From Clostridia bacterium (lineage in GTDB: Bacteria; Bacillota; Clostridia; UMGS1883; UMGS1540), in NCBI GenBank assembly GCA_017436645.1, contig JAFSCR010000023.1:62001-126000 (forward strand): 64,000 bases of DNA. The letters run 5' to 3'. Under the pieces are notes generated by a model. The model was not told the DNA's origin. It saw only the letters and a list, made by a program, of their open reading frames with translations, and searched no databases. The first letter of the stretch is position 1. The number at the start of each line of letters is the position of its first letter. Of this stretch, positions 24,221-35,281 are shown piece by piece. Position numbers and translations under genes: made by a program.

Positions 24221-25444
24221 TTGCAGGTAATTGTAATTGGCGGCGGCCCTGCAGGCGTGATGGCAGCAGGTGTGGCAGCTTCATATGGTGCAAATGTTTG
24301 TCTTGTTGAAAAGAATAGTCATTTAGGCCGTAAGCTTCGCATAACCGGTAAAGGTCGCTGCAACCTCACGAATGCATGCAGTCATGAAGAACTGATATCT
24401 AACGTGATTGTCAATTCTTCTTTTATGCACAGTGCATTCAGAGGTTTCTCAAATTATGATTTAATGGCGTTTATGGAAGAGGCGGGCGTAAAACTTAAAG
24501 TAGAACGAGGCAACCGTGTTTTTCCTGAAAGCGATGATGCCAGAGATATAGTGAGCGCACTGAAAAAGTGGATTTTATCCTGTGGTGTCAAAATTGTGGA
24601 GGCAAAAGCAGACCGTATACTTTCAAAAGACGGGAAAGTTTATGGTGTATTGTTCGGGGAAAAGGGCATTAAGGCCGACGCTGTAGTTTTGGCAACCGGA
24701 GGCATCAGTTATCCGCAGACCGGTTCTACGGGCGACGGGTATGTGATGGCAGAAAAGATTGGGCATACGATAATAGAGCCAAAGCCTTCGCTTGTACCGC
24801 TCGTTTGTGCAGAACAATATGATCTTCAAGGCTTGAGCCTTAAAAATGTTGAATTATCTGTTTTTACAGGCGAACAGCTTGTTTTTAAAGAATTCGGGGA
24901 AATGCTATTTACCCATGACGGTATATCCGGCCCGATCGTTCTTTCTGCAAGTGCACATATGCGAGAAAACAAGTCATACAGAGCAGAAATTGATCTTAAG
25001 CCTGCGCTTTCGGATGAAATGCTTGATAAACGGCTTGTCCGTGACTTTGAGAAGTACGCCAAAAAAGATTTTGTGCATGCGCTGGATGACTTGCTTCCCA
25101 AACGGCTTATAGATACACTGATTGAAAAAACAGGGATTTCTCCTCGTAAAAAAACAGGCTTGTTGACAAAAGAGGAAAGGCAAAGAGTCTTAGACGTTTT
25201 TAAGCATTTTTCCCTTCACATAGAAGGGTTTCGGCCTGTGGCGGAGGCAATTGTAACTTCCGGTGGCATTAAAACGTCTGAAATAAACCCCAAAACCATG
25301 GAAAGCAAACTTTGCGAAGGATTATACTTCGCAGGTGAAATTATAGATGTTGACGCTTATACGGGCGGATTTAATCTGCAGATTGCTTTTTCAACCGGCC
25401 ATGCCGCCGGTCGTGCAATCGGGTCCTGCCACACAGCGATTTAA
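24221..25444 (+). CDS. HI0933-family FAD-dependent oxidoreductase (BaiN/YhiN-like)
   Basis: The 407-residue flavoprotein starts at TTG, one base after the preceding stop, with AAGGAGA upstream. VIVIGGGPAGVMAAGVAASY (about 3-22) is the FAD Rossmann fingerprint. GRKLRITGKGRCNLTNA is the family-diagnostic segment. TGGISYPQTGSTGDGY is the second FAD block, and DVDAYTGGFNLQIAFSTGHAAG closes the FAD site. Relatives are annotated as aminoacetone oxidases or BaiN-type flavoproteins. The physiological substrate is not established. Confidence 0.9.
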   Translation: MQVIVIGGGPAGVMAAGVAASYGANVCLVEKNSHLGRKLRITGKGRCNLTNACSHEELISNVIVNSSFMHSAFRGFSNYDLMAFMEEAGVKLKVERGNRVFPESDDARDIVSALKKWILSCGVKIVEAKADRILSKDGKVYGVLFGEKGIKADAVVLATGGISYPQTGSTGDGYVMAEKIGHTIIEPKPSLVPLVCAEQYDLQGLSLKNVELSVFTGEQLVFKEFGEMLFTHDGISGPIVLSASAHMRENKSYRAEIDLKPALSDEMLDKRLVRDFEKYAKKDFVHALDDLLPKRLIDTLIEKTGISPRKKTGLLTKEERQRVLDVFKHFSLHIEGFRPVAEAIVTSGGIKTSEINPKTMESKLCEGLYFAGEIIDVDAYTGGFNLQIAFSTGHAAGRAIGSCHTAI

Positions 25445-25454
25445 GGAGGAAATT

Positions 25455-26330
25455 ATGGGAGATTATATTATTCGTGCAGTAACCTCGGATGGAGCTGTTC
25501 GTGCTTCTTGTGCAATTACAACTTCTCTTGTTAATGCTGCACAGGAAATTCATAAAACTTCACCGACGGCAACCGCTGCACTCGGAAGACTTTTAACAGC
25601 TTGCGCAATCATGAGCGACATGATGAAAGGGGACAAGGATAGCCTCACCTTACAGGTGGATGGCGGTGGTCCAATCGGAAAGCTTATTGCAGTAGGGGAT
25701 AGCAACGCAAACGTCAAAGGGTATGTTGCAAATCCTTTGGTAGATTTACCGCTTAAAAACGGCAAACTGGATGTTGGTGGTGCAGTTGGCAAGGACGGCA
25801 CGCTAGGTATTATTCGGGATTTTGGCCTGAAAGAACCTTACATGGGACATGTTAAACTTTGTACCGGTGAAATAGGCGATGATATTGCACTATATTATGC
25901 AAGAAGCGAGCAGATTCCGTCAGTGGTTGCGCTGGGGGTATTAGTTGATCGTGATTACTCCGTAAAAGCGGCAGGCGGTATGATATTACAGGTTATGCCC
26001 GAAGCTACGGATGAACAGATTACAAAGCTTGAAGCGATGGTTCGCGAAATGCCTGCAATCAGCACAATGCTTGAGGAAGGTCAAACACCTGAAGATATTC
26101 TTGCATTTGCACTTCGGGATTTTGCATCATATACGTTTGAAACGTCGGAGACAGCTTATAAGTGTGACTGTTCAAGAGAAAGAATTGAACGGGCTGTCAA
26201 GAGCCTTGGAAAAGCAGAAATTCAGGATATAATTGATACACAAATTAATGCAGAACTCACTTGTCATTTTTGTAATCAAAAATATGTTGTGACCAAATCG
26301 GAACTGGAAGAGATGCTGAAAGAAGAATAG
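25455..26330 (+). CDS. hslO: Redox-regulated chaperone Hsp33
   Basis: Hsp33 is a holdase activated by oxidation. From the ATG at 25455 (AAGGAGG upstream) it has 291 residues, the normal length. The N-terminal core includes LTLQVDGGGPIGKLIAVGD and VKLCTGEIGDDIALYYARSE. The C-terminal switch has CDC at about 237-239 and CHFC at about 270-273, the four cysteines that bind zinc when reduced. It fits the anaerobic lifestyle suggested by other genes as an oxidative-stress safeguard. Confidence 0.96.
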   Translation: MGDYIIRAVTSDGAVRASCAITTSLVNAAQEIHKTSPTATAALGRLLTACAIMSDMMKGDKDSLTLQVDGGGPIGKLIAVGDSNANVKGYVANPLVDLPLKNGKLDVGGAVGKDGTLGIIRDFGLKEPYMGHVKLCTGEIGDDIALYYARSEQIPSVVALGVLVDRDYSVKAAGGMILQVMPEATDEQITKLEAMVREMPAISTMLEEGQTPEDILAFALRDFASYTFETSETAYKCDCSRERIERAVKSLGKAEIQDIIDTQINAELTCHFCNQKYVVTKSELEEMLKEE

Positions 26331-26387
26331 GACAGGCACGTTCTTTGCACATTTCCTATACTTTAATAGTTGAAAGGAGATGTGTAT

Positions 26388-27434
26388 ATGAAAGAAAAGC
26401 ACCTTTTTGCAGGCGTAAATTCCCCAAAAGGTTTTTATTCGTGCTTTGATGAAATTATGAAAGAAGCACCGGGAGCCAGAAAGATATATATTAAAGGCGG
26501 TCCGGGCATGGGGAAGTCGTCTCTTATGAAAAAAATAATTCACAGGGCGACTGAGGAAGGTCTATCCTCTGAAGTTTTTCATTGCTCTTCAGACCCTTCT
26601 TCGGTTGATGGCGTTCATATTCCTGCGCTTGAAACTGCAATTATTGATGCCACAGCACCGCATAATGCTGATCCCGCACTTCCTTGTGTGTGCGGCGAAA
26701 TCTTTGATGTTTCTGTTTGCGCAAGCAATGCGTCTTTGGATTTCCATGCAGGAGATATTCTACAGTTATCAGAGTGCAAAAAGAAATATTTCCAAAAAGG
26801 GTATCACTATCTTGAAGCTACAGTTCCGCTTTTAAAGCAGATTGAAAATGAATATCTGGAAAACACAGACGTGCAAGGCATTTATTTAGAAGCCGAAAAA
26901 CTTGCCAAAAGACTTTTGGGAACATGGGGCAGAAAAGAAAACGGAACAAAACGAAAACTTTTTTTAAGTGCAATTACGCCTGAAGGTTTTGTCAGTTATG
27001 CGGACACTTATTTTAAAGACACATTTTGCATTGCTGTTAAAGGCGATTATGCTGCAAGTTTGTTTTTAAAACGAATTGCCGATGTTTTATCTTGCGCCGG
27101 GTTTTCCTTGAGTTTATTCTATTGTCCTATGCAACCGGACGAAAAGATTGAACACATTTACATCCCTGCACTTCGTGTTTCATTATCAACTTATAATTTT
27201 TACACACATGTTTCTGCAGCAGAGACAATAGATCTTTGTGAGTTGTCTTATCTCTCCGAGGGAAACGGAGAAAGTTTTGGTCTGTCAGGAACGCTGATGC
27301 AAAGGGCTATAGATGCTTTTGGAAAGGCCAGAGAGGCCCATGCTGGGCTTGAAGATATTTATATTCCGTCTATGAATTTCGAAAAGCTTGACCTTATGGT
27401 CAATTCTTTAATTCATTCAATATTTACAAGGTGA
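26388..27434 (+). CDS. Duplicated P-loop ATPase-like protein of unknown function
   Basis: The 348-residue protein starts at the ATG at 26388, after GAAAGGAG. The N-half has a Walker A loop (GGPGMGKSS, residues 37-45). The C-half repeats the layout: IYIKGGPGMGKSSLMKKI around residue 40 aligns with AVKGDYAASLFLKRI around 224, FHCSSDP-SSVDGVHIPAL aligns with FYCPMQPDEKIEHIYIPAL, and both continue into AI-or-SLS strands. The second P-loop has lost its Gly-Lys-Ser/Thr. It resembles the uncharacterised PRK06851-type ATPase family of Firmicutes. I can give no function. It shares an operon with nif3 downstream (six-base gap). Confidence 0.72.
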   Translation: MKEKHLFAGVNSPKGFYSCFDEIMKEAPGARKIYIKGGPGMGKSSLMKKIIHRATEEGLSSEVFHCSSDPSSVDGVHIPALETAIIDATAPHNADPALPCVCGEIFDVSVCASNASLDFHAGDILQLSECKKKYFQKGYHYLEATVPLLKQIENEYLENTDVQGIYLEAEKLAKRLLGTWGRKENGTKRKLFLSAITPEGFVSYADTYFKDTFCIAVKGDYAASLFLKRIADVLSCAGFSLSLFYCPMQPDEKIEHIYIPALRVSLSTYNFYTHVSAAETIDLCELSYLSEGNGESFGLSGTLMQRAIDAFGKAREAHAGLEDIYIPSMNFEKLDLMVNSLIHSIFTR

Positions 27435-27440
27435 TTTTAC

Positions 27441-28220
27441 ATGCGAATTTTTGAAATTACAAATGCAATAGAAAAGTATGCGCCGAAAGAACTGGCATCT
27501 TCTTATGATAATGTTGGATTGATGCTTGGAGATTCAAATGCTGAAGTTTCGGCTGTGCTTTTGACACTTGATGTTGATCTTGCCGTTGCCATGGAAGCGA
27601 AAGCGGTCGGGGCAGAGCTTATTATCAGCCATCATCCCCTTATTTTTAATCCTGTTAAAAACATAACAGCAGATACACCTGAGGGGAAATGCCTGTTATA
27701 TCTTATTGAGAATCACATTGCGGTTTATTCTGCACATACGAATCTGGACAGCACGCTGGGCGGCCTCAATGACCTTGCTGCACAATTTTTGTCCCTTTCA
27801 TCTACGGTACCCCTTGAGGTAAATGGTGAAGCGGGTATTGGTAGAATCGGTGTGCTGCCGGTTCCCATGAAGCTTTCACAGCTTGCAGAAGAGATTAAAA
27901 AGATTTATCATGTACCGCATTTGCGCTTCGTTGGAAATGGTGAGCGCATGGTTTCAAAGGTGGCGCTTTGCACAGGCAGCGGGGGAGACCTGACGCTTCT
28001 TGCAAAAGATAAAGGTGCGGATGTTTATATTACAGGCGATGTTAAGTATAATGTTGCAAGGGAAGCGGATGCAAACAATATAGGTCTTATCGAGCTTGGA
28101 CATTACGAAAGTGAATTTATTGCCGTAGACCTTCTCGAAAAAATAATAACTCATTATGGCGGCATATCTGTTAATATTTTCAAATCGCACGCCAATAGGA
28201 ATGTGTTCTCTTATATTTAG
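27441..28220 (+). CDS. Nif3-like dinuclear metal-centre protein
   Basis: The 259 residues match the NIF3/YqfO family, often annotated GTP cyclohydrolase 1 type 2, though that activity is doubtful. ELASSYDNVGLMLGD is the N-terminal hallmark. ELIISHHPLIFNPVKNI gives the His-His metal ligands, and AVYSAHTNLDS gives His and Asp. Near the C-terminus LIELGHYESEFIAVDLL supplies the last His and Glu. It is the short form without the central PII-like insert of B. subtilis YqfO. Its usual partner trmK is 16 kb away here. Confidence 0.92.
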   Translation: MRIFEITNAIEKYAPKELASSYDNVGLMLGDSNAEVSAVLLTLDVDLAVAMEAKAVGAELIISHHPLIFNPVKNITADTPEGKCLLYLIENHIAVYSAHTNLDSTLGGLNDLAAQFLSLSSTVPLEVNGEAGIGRIGVLPVPMKLSQLAEEIKKIYHVPHLRFVGNGERMVSKVALCTGSGGDLTLLAKDKGADVYITGDVKYNVAREADANNIGLIELGHYESEFIAVDLLEKIITHYGGISVNIFKSHANRNVFSYI

Positions 28221-28228
28221 CGCATATA

Positions 28229-28265
28229 GAAAGCCTCATATACAGGAAGTATGTGGGGCTTTTTG
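28229..28265 (+). terminator. Terminator after nif3
   Basis: AAAGCCTCATATAC (28230-28243) pairs with GTATGTGGGGCTTT (from 28249, with G-T pairs) over a five-base loop and is followed by T residues. Confidence 0.85.
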
Positions 28266-28306
28266 ATAAATGTCGGCATAAAAATGCATTTTTTTTACCA
28301 AAAATC

Positions 28307-28335
28307 TTGACATCAAAAAAAATATGTATTATAAT
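28307..28335 (+). promoter_or_regulatory. gdhA: Consensus sigma-A promoter of gdhA
   Basis: A perfect TTGACA (28307-28312), 17-base spacer and perfect TATAAT (28330-28335), preceded by A/T-rich tracts that may act as an UP element. Very strong expression of gdhA is expected. Confidence 0.92.
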
Positions 28336-28368
28336 TTTTTATTATTAATTTTACAGGAGGGAACCTGA

Positions 28369-29700
<1,332 letters not shown>

Positions 29701-29713
29701 TTCAAACTAAATG

Positions 29714-29747
29714 AAAAGAGTTCGACATCGAGTCGAACTCTTTTTTT
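29714..29747. terminator. Bidirectional terminator between gdhA and clpC
   Basis: AAAAGAGTTCGAC (29714-29726) and GTCGAACTCTTTT (29732-29744) form a perfect 13-pair stem with a five-base loop and T-runs on both strands. It serves the convergent gdhA and clpC genes. Confidence 0.93.
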
Positions 29748-29748
29748 A

Positions 29749-32214
29749 TTATGCATTCTTTGTTATTGAGAATACATTGTCTTTATAGTCCACCGTAACG
29801 CTGTCACCCGCAGCAATTTTGCCGTCAAGCATTTCTTCCGCAAATAAATCTTCGAGCTTTGACTGAATGGCTCTGCGGAGTGGTCTTGCACCGTAAACAG
29901 CATCAAATCCTTCTTTTGCAAGAGCCGAAACGGTTGCATCGGTAAATTCGGCGGTGATTTCATTTTGTGCAAGACGTGTTTTCAACGTTTCAAGCATTAG
30001 TCTTGCAATTTTTTGAATATCTTCTTCCAGAAGGGGATGGAACACGATTATGTCATCAATTCTGTTTAAAAATTCAGGACGGAATGATCTTCGAAGCTCT
30101 CCCATTACATTGCTGCGAATGTTCTCGTAATCCTTCTGTGCCTGCTCATCAGAGTTGCCAAAACCAAGCTGTTTCCGTTCTGTGATTTGTCTTGCACCAA
30201 CATTGGACGTCATAATAATGATTGTGTTTCTGAAATCAACTCGTCTGCCTTGTGAGTCGGTCAGAATACCGTCTTCAAGAATCTGTAAAAGAATATTGAA
30301 TACATCGGGGTGTGCTTTTTCGATTTCATCAAACAGAACAACAGAATAAGGCTTGCGACGAACTTTTTCAGTAAGCTGTCCACCTTCGTCATATCCGACA
30401 TATCCCGGAGGAGACCCTACAAGTCTGGAAACGGCATGCTTTTCCATATATTCCGACATATCTACACGAATAATAGCATCTTCTTCGCCGAAAATAGATT
30501 CGGCAATGGCTTTGGAAAGCTCTGTTTTGCCAACACCGGTCGGACCCAAAAAGATGAATGAACCAATGGGGCGTTTGGGGTCTTTGAGGCCCACTCTTCC
30601 ACGGCGAATTGCACGAGCGGCGGCGCGGACGGCCTCGTCCTGACCGATAACACGCTTATGAAGGATTTCTTCCATATTTTTCAGGCGCTGTCCCTCTTCT
30701 TCTGCAAGTCGTTTTACCGGAATGCCCGTCCAATCCGAAACGATTGCGGCAATGTCCTCATCTGTGACGGTATCGGTCTTTATTGCATTTGATTTTTGCC
30801 ATTCTTCTCTTTGTTTTTGAAGTGCTTCTGTAAGCTCCTTCTCTTTATCACGAAGGGAAGCGGCTTTTTCAAACTCCTGGTTTTTAACAGCCTCCTCTTT
30901 TTCGGCTTTAACGGCCGAAAGCTCAGATTCAAGTGTTTTTAAGGCAGAGGGGGCAGTTAGCGTTGTAAGCTTTGTTCTGGACGAAGCTTCATCCATAAGG
31001 TCTATGGCTTTGTCCGGAAGAAATCTATCGGTTATATATCTCGAAGAAAGCTTTGCGGCGGCTTCGAGTGCTTCATCTGTAATTTTAACACCATGGTGCG
31101 CTTCATACTTATCCCGAATTCCCTTCAGAATTTCAATTGTTTCTTCTATTGTGGGTTCGCCCACAGTGACCGGCTGAAATCTTCTTTCGAGCGCTGCGTC
31201 CTTTTCAACATATTTTCTGTATTCATTCAAGGTTGTTGCGCCAATTAACTGCAGTTCTCCACGGGAAAGGGAAGGCTTCAATATGTTTGAAGCGTCAATC
31301 GCCCCTTCTGCGGCACCTGCACCGATCAGTGTATGCATTTCGTCGATAAATAAAATTACGTTTCCGGCATTTTGGATTTCGTCCATGGCTTTTTTAAGAC
31401 GTTCCTCAAATTCCCCCCGGTATTTAGCGCCGGCTATCATGGAGGAAAGGTCAAGGGTGAAAACTCGCTTATTTTTGAGTATCTCCGGAATATTACCGTT
31501 TACAATTCGCTGTGCAAGGCCTTCTGCAATTGCAGTTTTTCCGACACCCGGCTCACCAATAAGGCACGGATTGTTTTTTGTTCTGCGAGAAAGAATTTGC
31601 ACAACTCTTTCAATCTCTTTATCTCTGCCTACGACAGGATCAAACTTTCCATCTCGAGCAAGCTGTGTAAGATCTCTGCCAAACTGATTTAATGTAGGTG
31701 TTTTGGCATCGCCCTTTGCCTTTGGGCTTTTTGAGGATTGTGTTGCATAAGAGGATGCGGCAGCGTCTTCCTCCAAACTTGTTTTTGAAAGATCAGCATA
31801 TAATGCTTGCGGCTGGACATTCAGCTCCGCAAGAATGTTAAATGCAACGTTGCTGCCTTCTCTCAGGAGTGCCATTAAAATATGCTCTGTACCGATAAAA
31901 CGCTCACCAAGACGAGCGGATTCAGCATAGCTGAGTTCCAGGATTTTTTTAGTTCTTGGCGTGAAACCCATGAACTGTACTTGTTTTCCCGGATATGTGT
32001 CAATCATTTCTGTGAGCACATGAAGAACAGCATCTTCCGAAACTCCATGCTCGCCAAGCGTTGAAGCTGCGACGCCTGTTCCTTCACGCAGAAGCCCAAG
32101 TAGAATATGTTCACTTCCTAAATAATTGTGGCCCAGTTCCTTAGCGGCTTCCTGTGCAAGTTGTAAAGACTTTTTGGCCTTGGAAGTAAAGCGGTCGTTA
32201 TAATTGTTCATCAT
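29749..32214 (-). CDS. clpC: ATP-dependent Clp protease ATPase subunit ClpC
   Basis: This AAA+ unfoldase feeds substrates, including arginine-phosphorylated proteins, to ClpP. The 821 residues include two Clp_N repeats ([29 protein letters not shown]). D1 has [16 protein letters not shown] and [14 protein letters not shown] middle UVR-type region ([15 protein letters not shown]) is present, and D2 has [16 protein letters not shown] and [24 protein letters not shown] is the sensor-2 Arg motif. Two ATGs are adjacent (32214 and 32211), with AAGGAG upstream. It overlaps mcsB by 17 bases and ends the CtsR operon. Confidence 0.97.
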   Translation of the reverse strand: MMNNYNDRFTSKAKKSLQLAQEAAKELGHNYLGSEHILLGLLREGTGVAASTLGEHGVSEDAVLHVLTEMIDTYPGKQVQFMGFTPRTKKILELSYAESARLGERFIGTEHILMALLREGSNVAFNILAELNVQPQALYADLSKTSLEEDAAASSYATQSSKSPKAKGDAKTPTLNQFGRDLTQLARDGKFDPVVGRDKEIERVVQILSRRTKNNPCLIGEPGVGKTAIAEGLAQRIVNGNIPEILKNKRVFTLDLSSMIAGAKYRGEFEERLKKAMDEIQNAGNVILFIDEMHTLIGAGAAEGAIDASNILKPSLSRGELQLIGATTLNEYRKYVEKDAALERRFQPVTVGEPTIEETIEILKGIRDKYEAHHGVKITDEALEAAAKLSSRYITDRFLPDKAIDLMDEASSRTKLTTLTAPSALKTLESELSAVKAEKEEAVKNQEFEKAASLRDKEKELTEALQKQREEWQKSNAIKTDTVTDEDIAAIVSDWTGIPVKRLAEEEGQRLKNMEEILHKRVIGQDEAVRAAARAIRRGRVGLKDPKRPIGSFIFLGPTGVGKTELSKAIAESIFGEEDAIIRVDMSEYMEKHAVSRLVGSPPGYVGYDEGGQLTEKVRRKPYSVVLFDEIEKAHPDVFNILLQILEDGILTDSQGRRVDFRNTIIIMTSNVGARQITERKQLGFGNSDEQAQKDYENIRSNVMGELRRSFRPEFLNRIDDIIVFHPLLEEDIQKIARLMLETLKTRLAQNEITAEFTDATVSALAKEGFDAVYGARPLRRAIQSKLEDLFAEEMLDGKIAAGDSVTVDYKDNVFSITKNA

Positions 32215-33220
32215 GGAAAATCAACTCCTTTACTAATTTTGCTCTTTTAATATCTCGTTGTTCGGCGGTTAAAGATGAATTGTTTCCCGTAATATTTGCG
32301 GGCATGGTAAGAACCATTAGAGAATTAAGCTTTTCAAATGGTATTTTCTTTAGTATACCCAAATATATGCCGGTTCGAACATCGCTTACAAGATTTATCA
32401 GTTCTTTGCCGCTCATCATAAAGGCGTGGCGCATGTTTCCGTAACTTCTGAATATACGGTCAGTAAGTTTTGCGGGGACATCGGCGGCAAGTTGTTTGCG
32501 AAGTGAGTTTTCTACTTCACAGACGGCAGATACAATTTTATTGAACCGTTCTATCAGCTCTTCTTCGGCATATCCAAGAGTAATCTGGTTTGAAATTTGA
32601 TAGAAATTACCCTGAGCATCTGTGCCTTCTCCGTATAGACCTCGAACGGTCATGCCTGATTTTACAGCTTGCGATAAAAGCCCTGTCATACGGCCTGATA
32701 CTGCAATGGCAGGAAGGTGGACCATGGCAGAAACCCGGAGACCGGTACCTGTGTTTGTCGGGCAGCTTGTGAGAAATCCGAATTTTTCATGAAAAGCATA
32801 GTTTAATGTTTCACCGAGGAGATCGTCAATTTTGCTTGCCATATTCCATGCTTCATCAGGTTGGAATCCGGGATAAAGGCACTGGATTCGAATGTGGTCC
32901 TCTTCGTTTACCATAATGGATACGCTTTCATCACGGTTTATAATGGCGGCTCTTGGAAAATTTCCGCCCGTAAGATCCGGGCTGATTAAATGTTTCTCTA
33001 TAAGTGCCTGCTGTTTAACGGGGGATAGCTTATGAATTTTTATAAGTGAAAAATCATTTGCTATAGGTTTTAGCGCTTCCCATACAAGATTTATAATTTT
33101 TTCCGCATCTTCTTCTGAAAGTTTTGCAGCGAATGGAAAGTCTGCCAGATTTCTTGCAATTCGCACACGGGTACTGATGATCATATCGCTTTTAGGTCCT
33201 TGTTCTTTATACCAGGTCAT
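32198..33220 (-). CDS. mcsB: Protein arginine kinase McsB
   Basis: McsB phosphorylates arginines on damaged proteins and on CtsR, marking them for ClpCP. The 340 residues belong to the ATP:guanido phosphotransferase family. [15 protein letters not shown] is the N-terminal nucleotide-site motif. [14 protein letters not shown] holds the flexible loop Glu. [21 protein letters not shown] contains the active-site Cys region typical of guanido kinases. [20 protein letters not shown] is the bacterial-specific segment, including the Arg that is part of the phosphoarginine-binding pocket. It overlaps mcsA by four bases and clpC by 17. Confidence 0.96.
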   Translation of the reverse strand: MTWYKEQGPKSDMIISTRVRIARNLADFPFAAKLSEEDAEKIINLVWEALKPIANDFSLIKIHKLSPVKQQALIEKHLISPDLTGGNFPRAAIINRDESVSIMVNEEDHIRIQCLYPGFQPDEAWNMASKIDDLLGETLNYAFHEKFGFLTSCPTNTGTGLRVSAMVHLPAIAVSGRMTGLLSQAVKSGMTVRGLYGEGTDAQGNFYQISNQITLGYAEEELIERFNKIVSAVCEVENSLRKQLAADVPAKLTDRIFRSYGNMRHAFMMSGKELINLVSDVRTGIYLGILKKIPFEKLNSLMVLTMPANITGNNSSLTAEQRDIKRAKLVKELIFHDEQL

Positions 33221-33693
33221 TTCTCATCACCTCCGTTAATTTCTCTGATTTGATCCCGAAGCTTTGCGGCTTTTTCAAATTCTTCGTTTAAAATAGCTTC
33301 CTGCAAAAGTCTACGAAGCCGTTCAGCCTCTCGTTTTGCTTTCAGTGCAGCATTTGCTTTTTTAGGAAGCTTTCCTGCATGCACTGCACTTCCATGTACT
33401 TTTTTAAGCACCGGCTCTAAAAAGCTTGCAAAATGCGTATAACACTGTTTACAGCCAATTCTTTTTGTTGCTTTATATTCGTCATATGTTTCTCCACAGC
33501 CCGGGCAACGTGCGTGGCCTGCAATATTAGGCGTGAGTAGATTAAAAAAGTCAGTACTGAACAGATTGTCGGCACTTAGGTATCCCATTTGTGCGGCGCA
33601 GCTGTGACAAACGTGCATTTCTGTTTTTTTGCCATTTATATTCTGCGAAAGATGTAAGTTTGCAAGATTCATACCGCATTTTTCACATAACAT
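33217..33693 (-). CDS. mcsA: McsA, zinc-binding activator of McsB
   Basis: This adaptor stimulates McsB kinase and affects CtsR function. The 158 residues hold four CxxC-like knuckles: CEKC near the N-terminus, CHSC at about 33-36, CPGC at about 63-66 and CKQC at about 80-83. A C-terminal UVR motif follows (ILNEEFEKAAKLRDQIREIN). It is slightly shorter than B. subtilis McsA. The ATG lies 13 bases after the ctsR stop with GGAG upstream. Confidence 0.95.
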   Translation of the reverse strand: MLCEKCGMNLANLHLSQNINGKKTEMHVCHSCAAQMGYLSADNLFSTDFFNLLTPNIAGHARCPGCGETYDEYKATKRIGCKQCYTHFASFLEPVLKKVHGSAVHAGKLPKKANAALKAKREAERLRRLLQEAILNEEFEKAAKLRDQIREINGGDEK

Positions 33694-33706
33694 AATAAAT
33701 TCTCCT

Positions 33707-34162
33707 TTACATCATAGTACTAATTAACATGTTTTTTAGAAGTGTGGCCCGAACGGTATCGCGCATAGGAAGGGGAAGGGGGAGCTTGTTATCTCCCAGC
33801 CCCGAGAGAATAATTTTGCCTTCCCTTGGGGTGAGATATTCGTTATCCACCATGTTTTTTACAAAGACAGTTGCTGTCTGAAAGCTTATAGAACTACCAA
33901 TCGCATTTACAACATGCATAAAATAGTTGTTCTGTTTTTGCGGTGCAACTCGGCTTATACGAAGGTACCCGCCGCCGCCTCGCTTGCTTTCAACAACATA
34001 GCCTCTTTCGCAAGTAAATCTCGTTCTGATAACATAGTTTATTTGTGAAGGAACACACCCGAATTGGTCTGCAATGGTTTTTCTTTGGATTTCAAGCGTA
34101 CCGTCTGATTCCTGCATCATTTTATGCAAAAATTGTTCTATTACATCACTTATACCTAGCAT
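33707..34162 (-). CDS. ctsR: Class III stress gene repressor CtsR
   Basis: CtsR represses clp genes at normal temperature by binding tandem heptads. The 151 residues show the N-terminal winged helix (ISDVIEQFLHKMM, QFGCVPSQINYVIRTRF) and the glycine-rich wing ESKRGGGGYLRI, the thermosensing and DNA-contacting loop. The C-terminal domain contains YLTPREGKIIL, the region recognised by McsB. GGAGGTG precedes the ATG. A CtsR box overlaps its promoter, so the operon is autoregulated. Confidence 0.97.
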   Translation of the reverse strand: MLGISDVIEQFLHKMMQESDGTLEIQRKTIADQFGCVPSQINYVIRTRFTCERGYVVESKRGGGGYLRISRVAPQKQNNYFMHVVNAIGSSISFQTATVFVKNMVDNEYLTPREGKIILSGLGDNKLPLPLPMRDTVRATLLKNMLISTMM

Positions 34163-34179
34163 GTCGTCACCTCCGTGTT

Positions 34180-34202
34180 TTTGACTTTGACTAACTTTGA
34201 CC
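34180..34202 (-). promoter_or_regulatory. CtsR operator of the ctsR-mcsA-mcsB-clpC operon
   Basis: On the minus strand GGTCAAA-GTT-AGTCAAA (34202 to 34186) is a perfect pair of CtsR heptads with the required three-base spacing. A third heptad AGTCAAA (34186 to 34180) abuts it, sharing one base. The site begins eight bases after the -10, over the transcription start. Confidence 0.93.
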
Positions 34203-34210
34203 TTTATTAA

Positions 34211-34239
34211 AGTATAGCACCTGATTTTTGCTGTGTCAA
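34211..34239 (-). promoter_or_regulatory. ctsR: Sigma-A promoter of the ctsR operon
   Basis: On the minus strand, TTGACA (34239-34234), a 17-base spacer and TATACT (34216-34211). Confidence 0.9.
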
Positions 34240-34261
34240 TACTTTTTTATAAAAATTCCCA

Positions 34262-34287
34262 AAAAAACCGTATCAGTGTTTGATACG
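34262..34287 (-). terminator. Terminator after birA
   Basis: AAACCGTATCA and TTGATACGGTTT form a stem with a short GTGT-centred loop. On the minus strand the stem is followed by a T-run, just past the birA stop. The + strand also has T residues, so it may work in both directions. Confidence 0.9.
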
Positions 34288-34291
34288 GTTT

Positions 34292-35260
34292 TTATCTTAA
34301 CTTTACGCTCACTTCACCTGTAGATAGGTTTTGTATTGTTCCGTCTGAAAGCTTTATTTGAAGAGAGAAATCATCATTAATATCTAATACGGTGGCGGGG
34401 TAGATGGTAGAAAATGTGTTAACCGAAACTTCTTTTCCCGTCAGCATGCATCTATTCTTGTAAGGCAAGAAAAATTCTTTTTTATCAAGTGCGCCATAAT
34501 ATTTGTATATGTTTTTTAAAAGAATGGCGGTAAATTTACTTCTTGCTTCGGGAAAAGAATCTGAGAAAACAGCGCCGGCAATGCTCTTGATTTCTCTTGG
34601 GAAATGAGATTTTGGTTCAAATAGGTTTACACCAATTCCTAATATAATATAATCAACGGTAAGATTTTTTGGATTTAATGCAGATTCTGCCAAAATTCCG
34701 CAAACTTTTTTACCTTTGAAATAAACATCGTTGACCCATTTGATTTGGGCGGATTCACCTGTGAATTCTTCAATGGTTTCCGCTACGGCCACGGCGGATA
34801 AAGCGGTAATTTGAAGTGCATCGGCGGGAGCAATCCTCGGGCGCAAAATGATGCTCATGTATAGTCCTGTTTTCTCCGGGGAATAAAACTTTCGTTCCAT
34901 TCGACCTCGTCCGTTTGTTTGCGTTTCTGCGATGCAAACAGTGCCTTCCGGTGCACCAAGGGAAGCCATTTCTTTTGCTGTTAAATTTGTTGAAGGAAGT
35001 GAAGAAAATATGCGGATTTTTTCAGCATCCATTGGATAGAATTTTGAAATGGATTCAGCTGTAAACACGTCATCTGCTGACGAAAGACGATACCCTCGAT
35101 TCGTTTGTCCGTCGATATTGTATCCTTCTAATCTTAGCGCTTGAATATGCTTATAGACTTTATTTTTCTCAATTCCCAATTTTCTGGAGAATGTTTCAGC
35201 GGTTATATAATCACCGGAATAAAAGAACAGAAGTTTCAAAACAGACTCTTTTTCTGACAT
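34292..35260 (-). CDS. birA: BirA bifunctional biotin-protein ligase and biotin repressor
   Basis: BirA attaches biotin to carboxylase carrier domains and, through its DNA-binding domain, represses biotin genes. From the ATG at 35260 (GAGGTG upstream) it has 322 residues. The N-terminal winged helix is at about 5-65 (TAETFSRKLGIEKNKVYKHI). The ligase core has ETQTNGRGRMERKFYSPE, with the biotin-adenylate loop GRGRxxR, then IKWVNDVYFKGKKVCGILAE containing the catalytic Lys. A C-terminal SH3-like domain follows. No biotin-synthesis genes lie nearby. It is a single-gene unit. Confidence 0.95.
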   Translation of the reverse strand: MSEKESVLKLLFFYSGDYITAETFSRKLGIEKNKVYKHIQALRLEGYNIDGQTNRGYRLSSADDVFTAESISKFYPMDAEKIRIFSSLPSTNLTAKEMASLGAPEGTVCIAETQTNGRGRMERKFYSPEKTGLYMSIILRPRIAPADALQITALSAVAVAETIEEFTGESAQIKWVNDVYFKGKKVCGILAESALNPKNLTVDYIILGIGVNLFEPKSHFPREIKSIAGAVFSDSFPEARSKFTAILLKNIYKYYGALDKKEFFLPYKNRCMLTGKEVSVNTFSTIYPATVLDINDDFSLQIKLSDGTIQNLSTGEVSVKLR

Positions 35261-35281
35261 AGCTTTCACCTCGTTTGAAAC

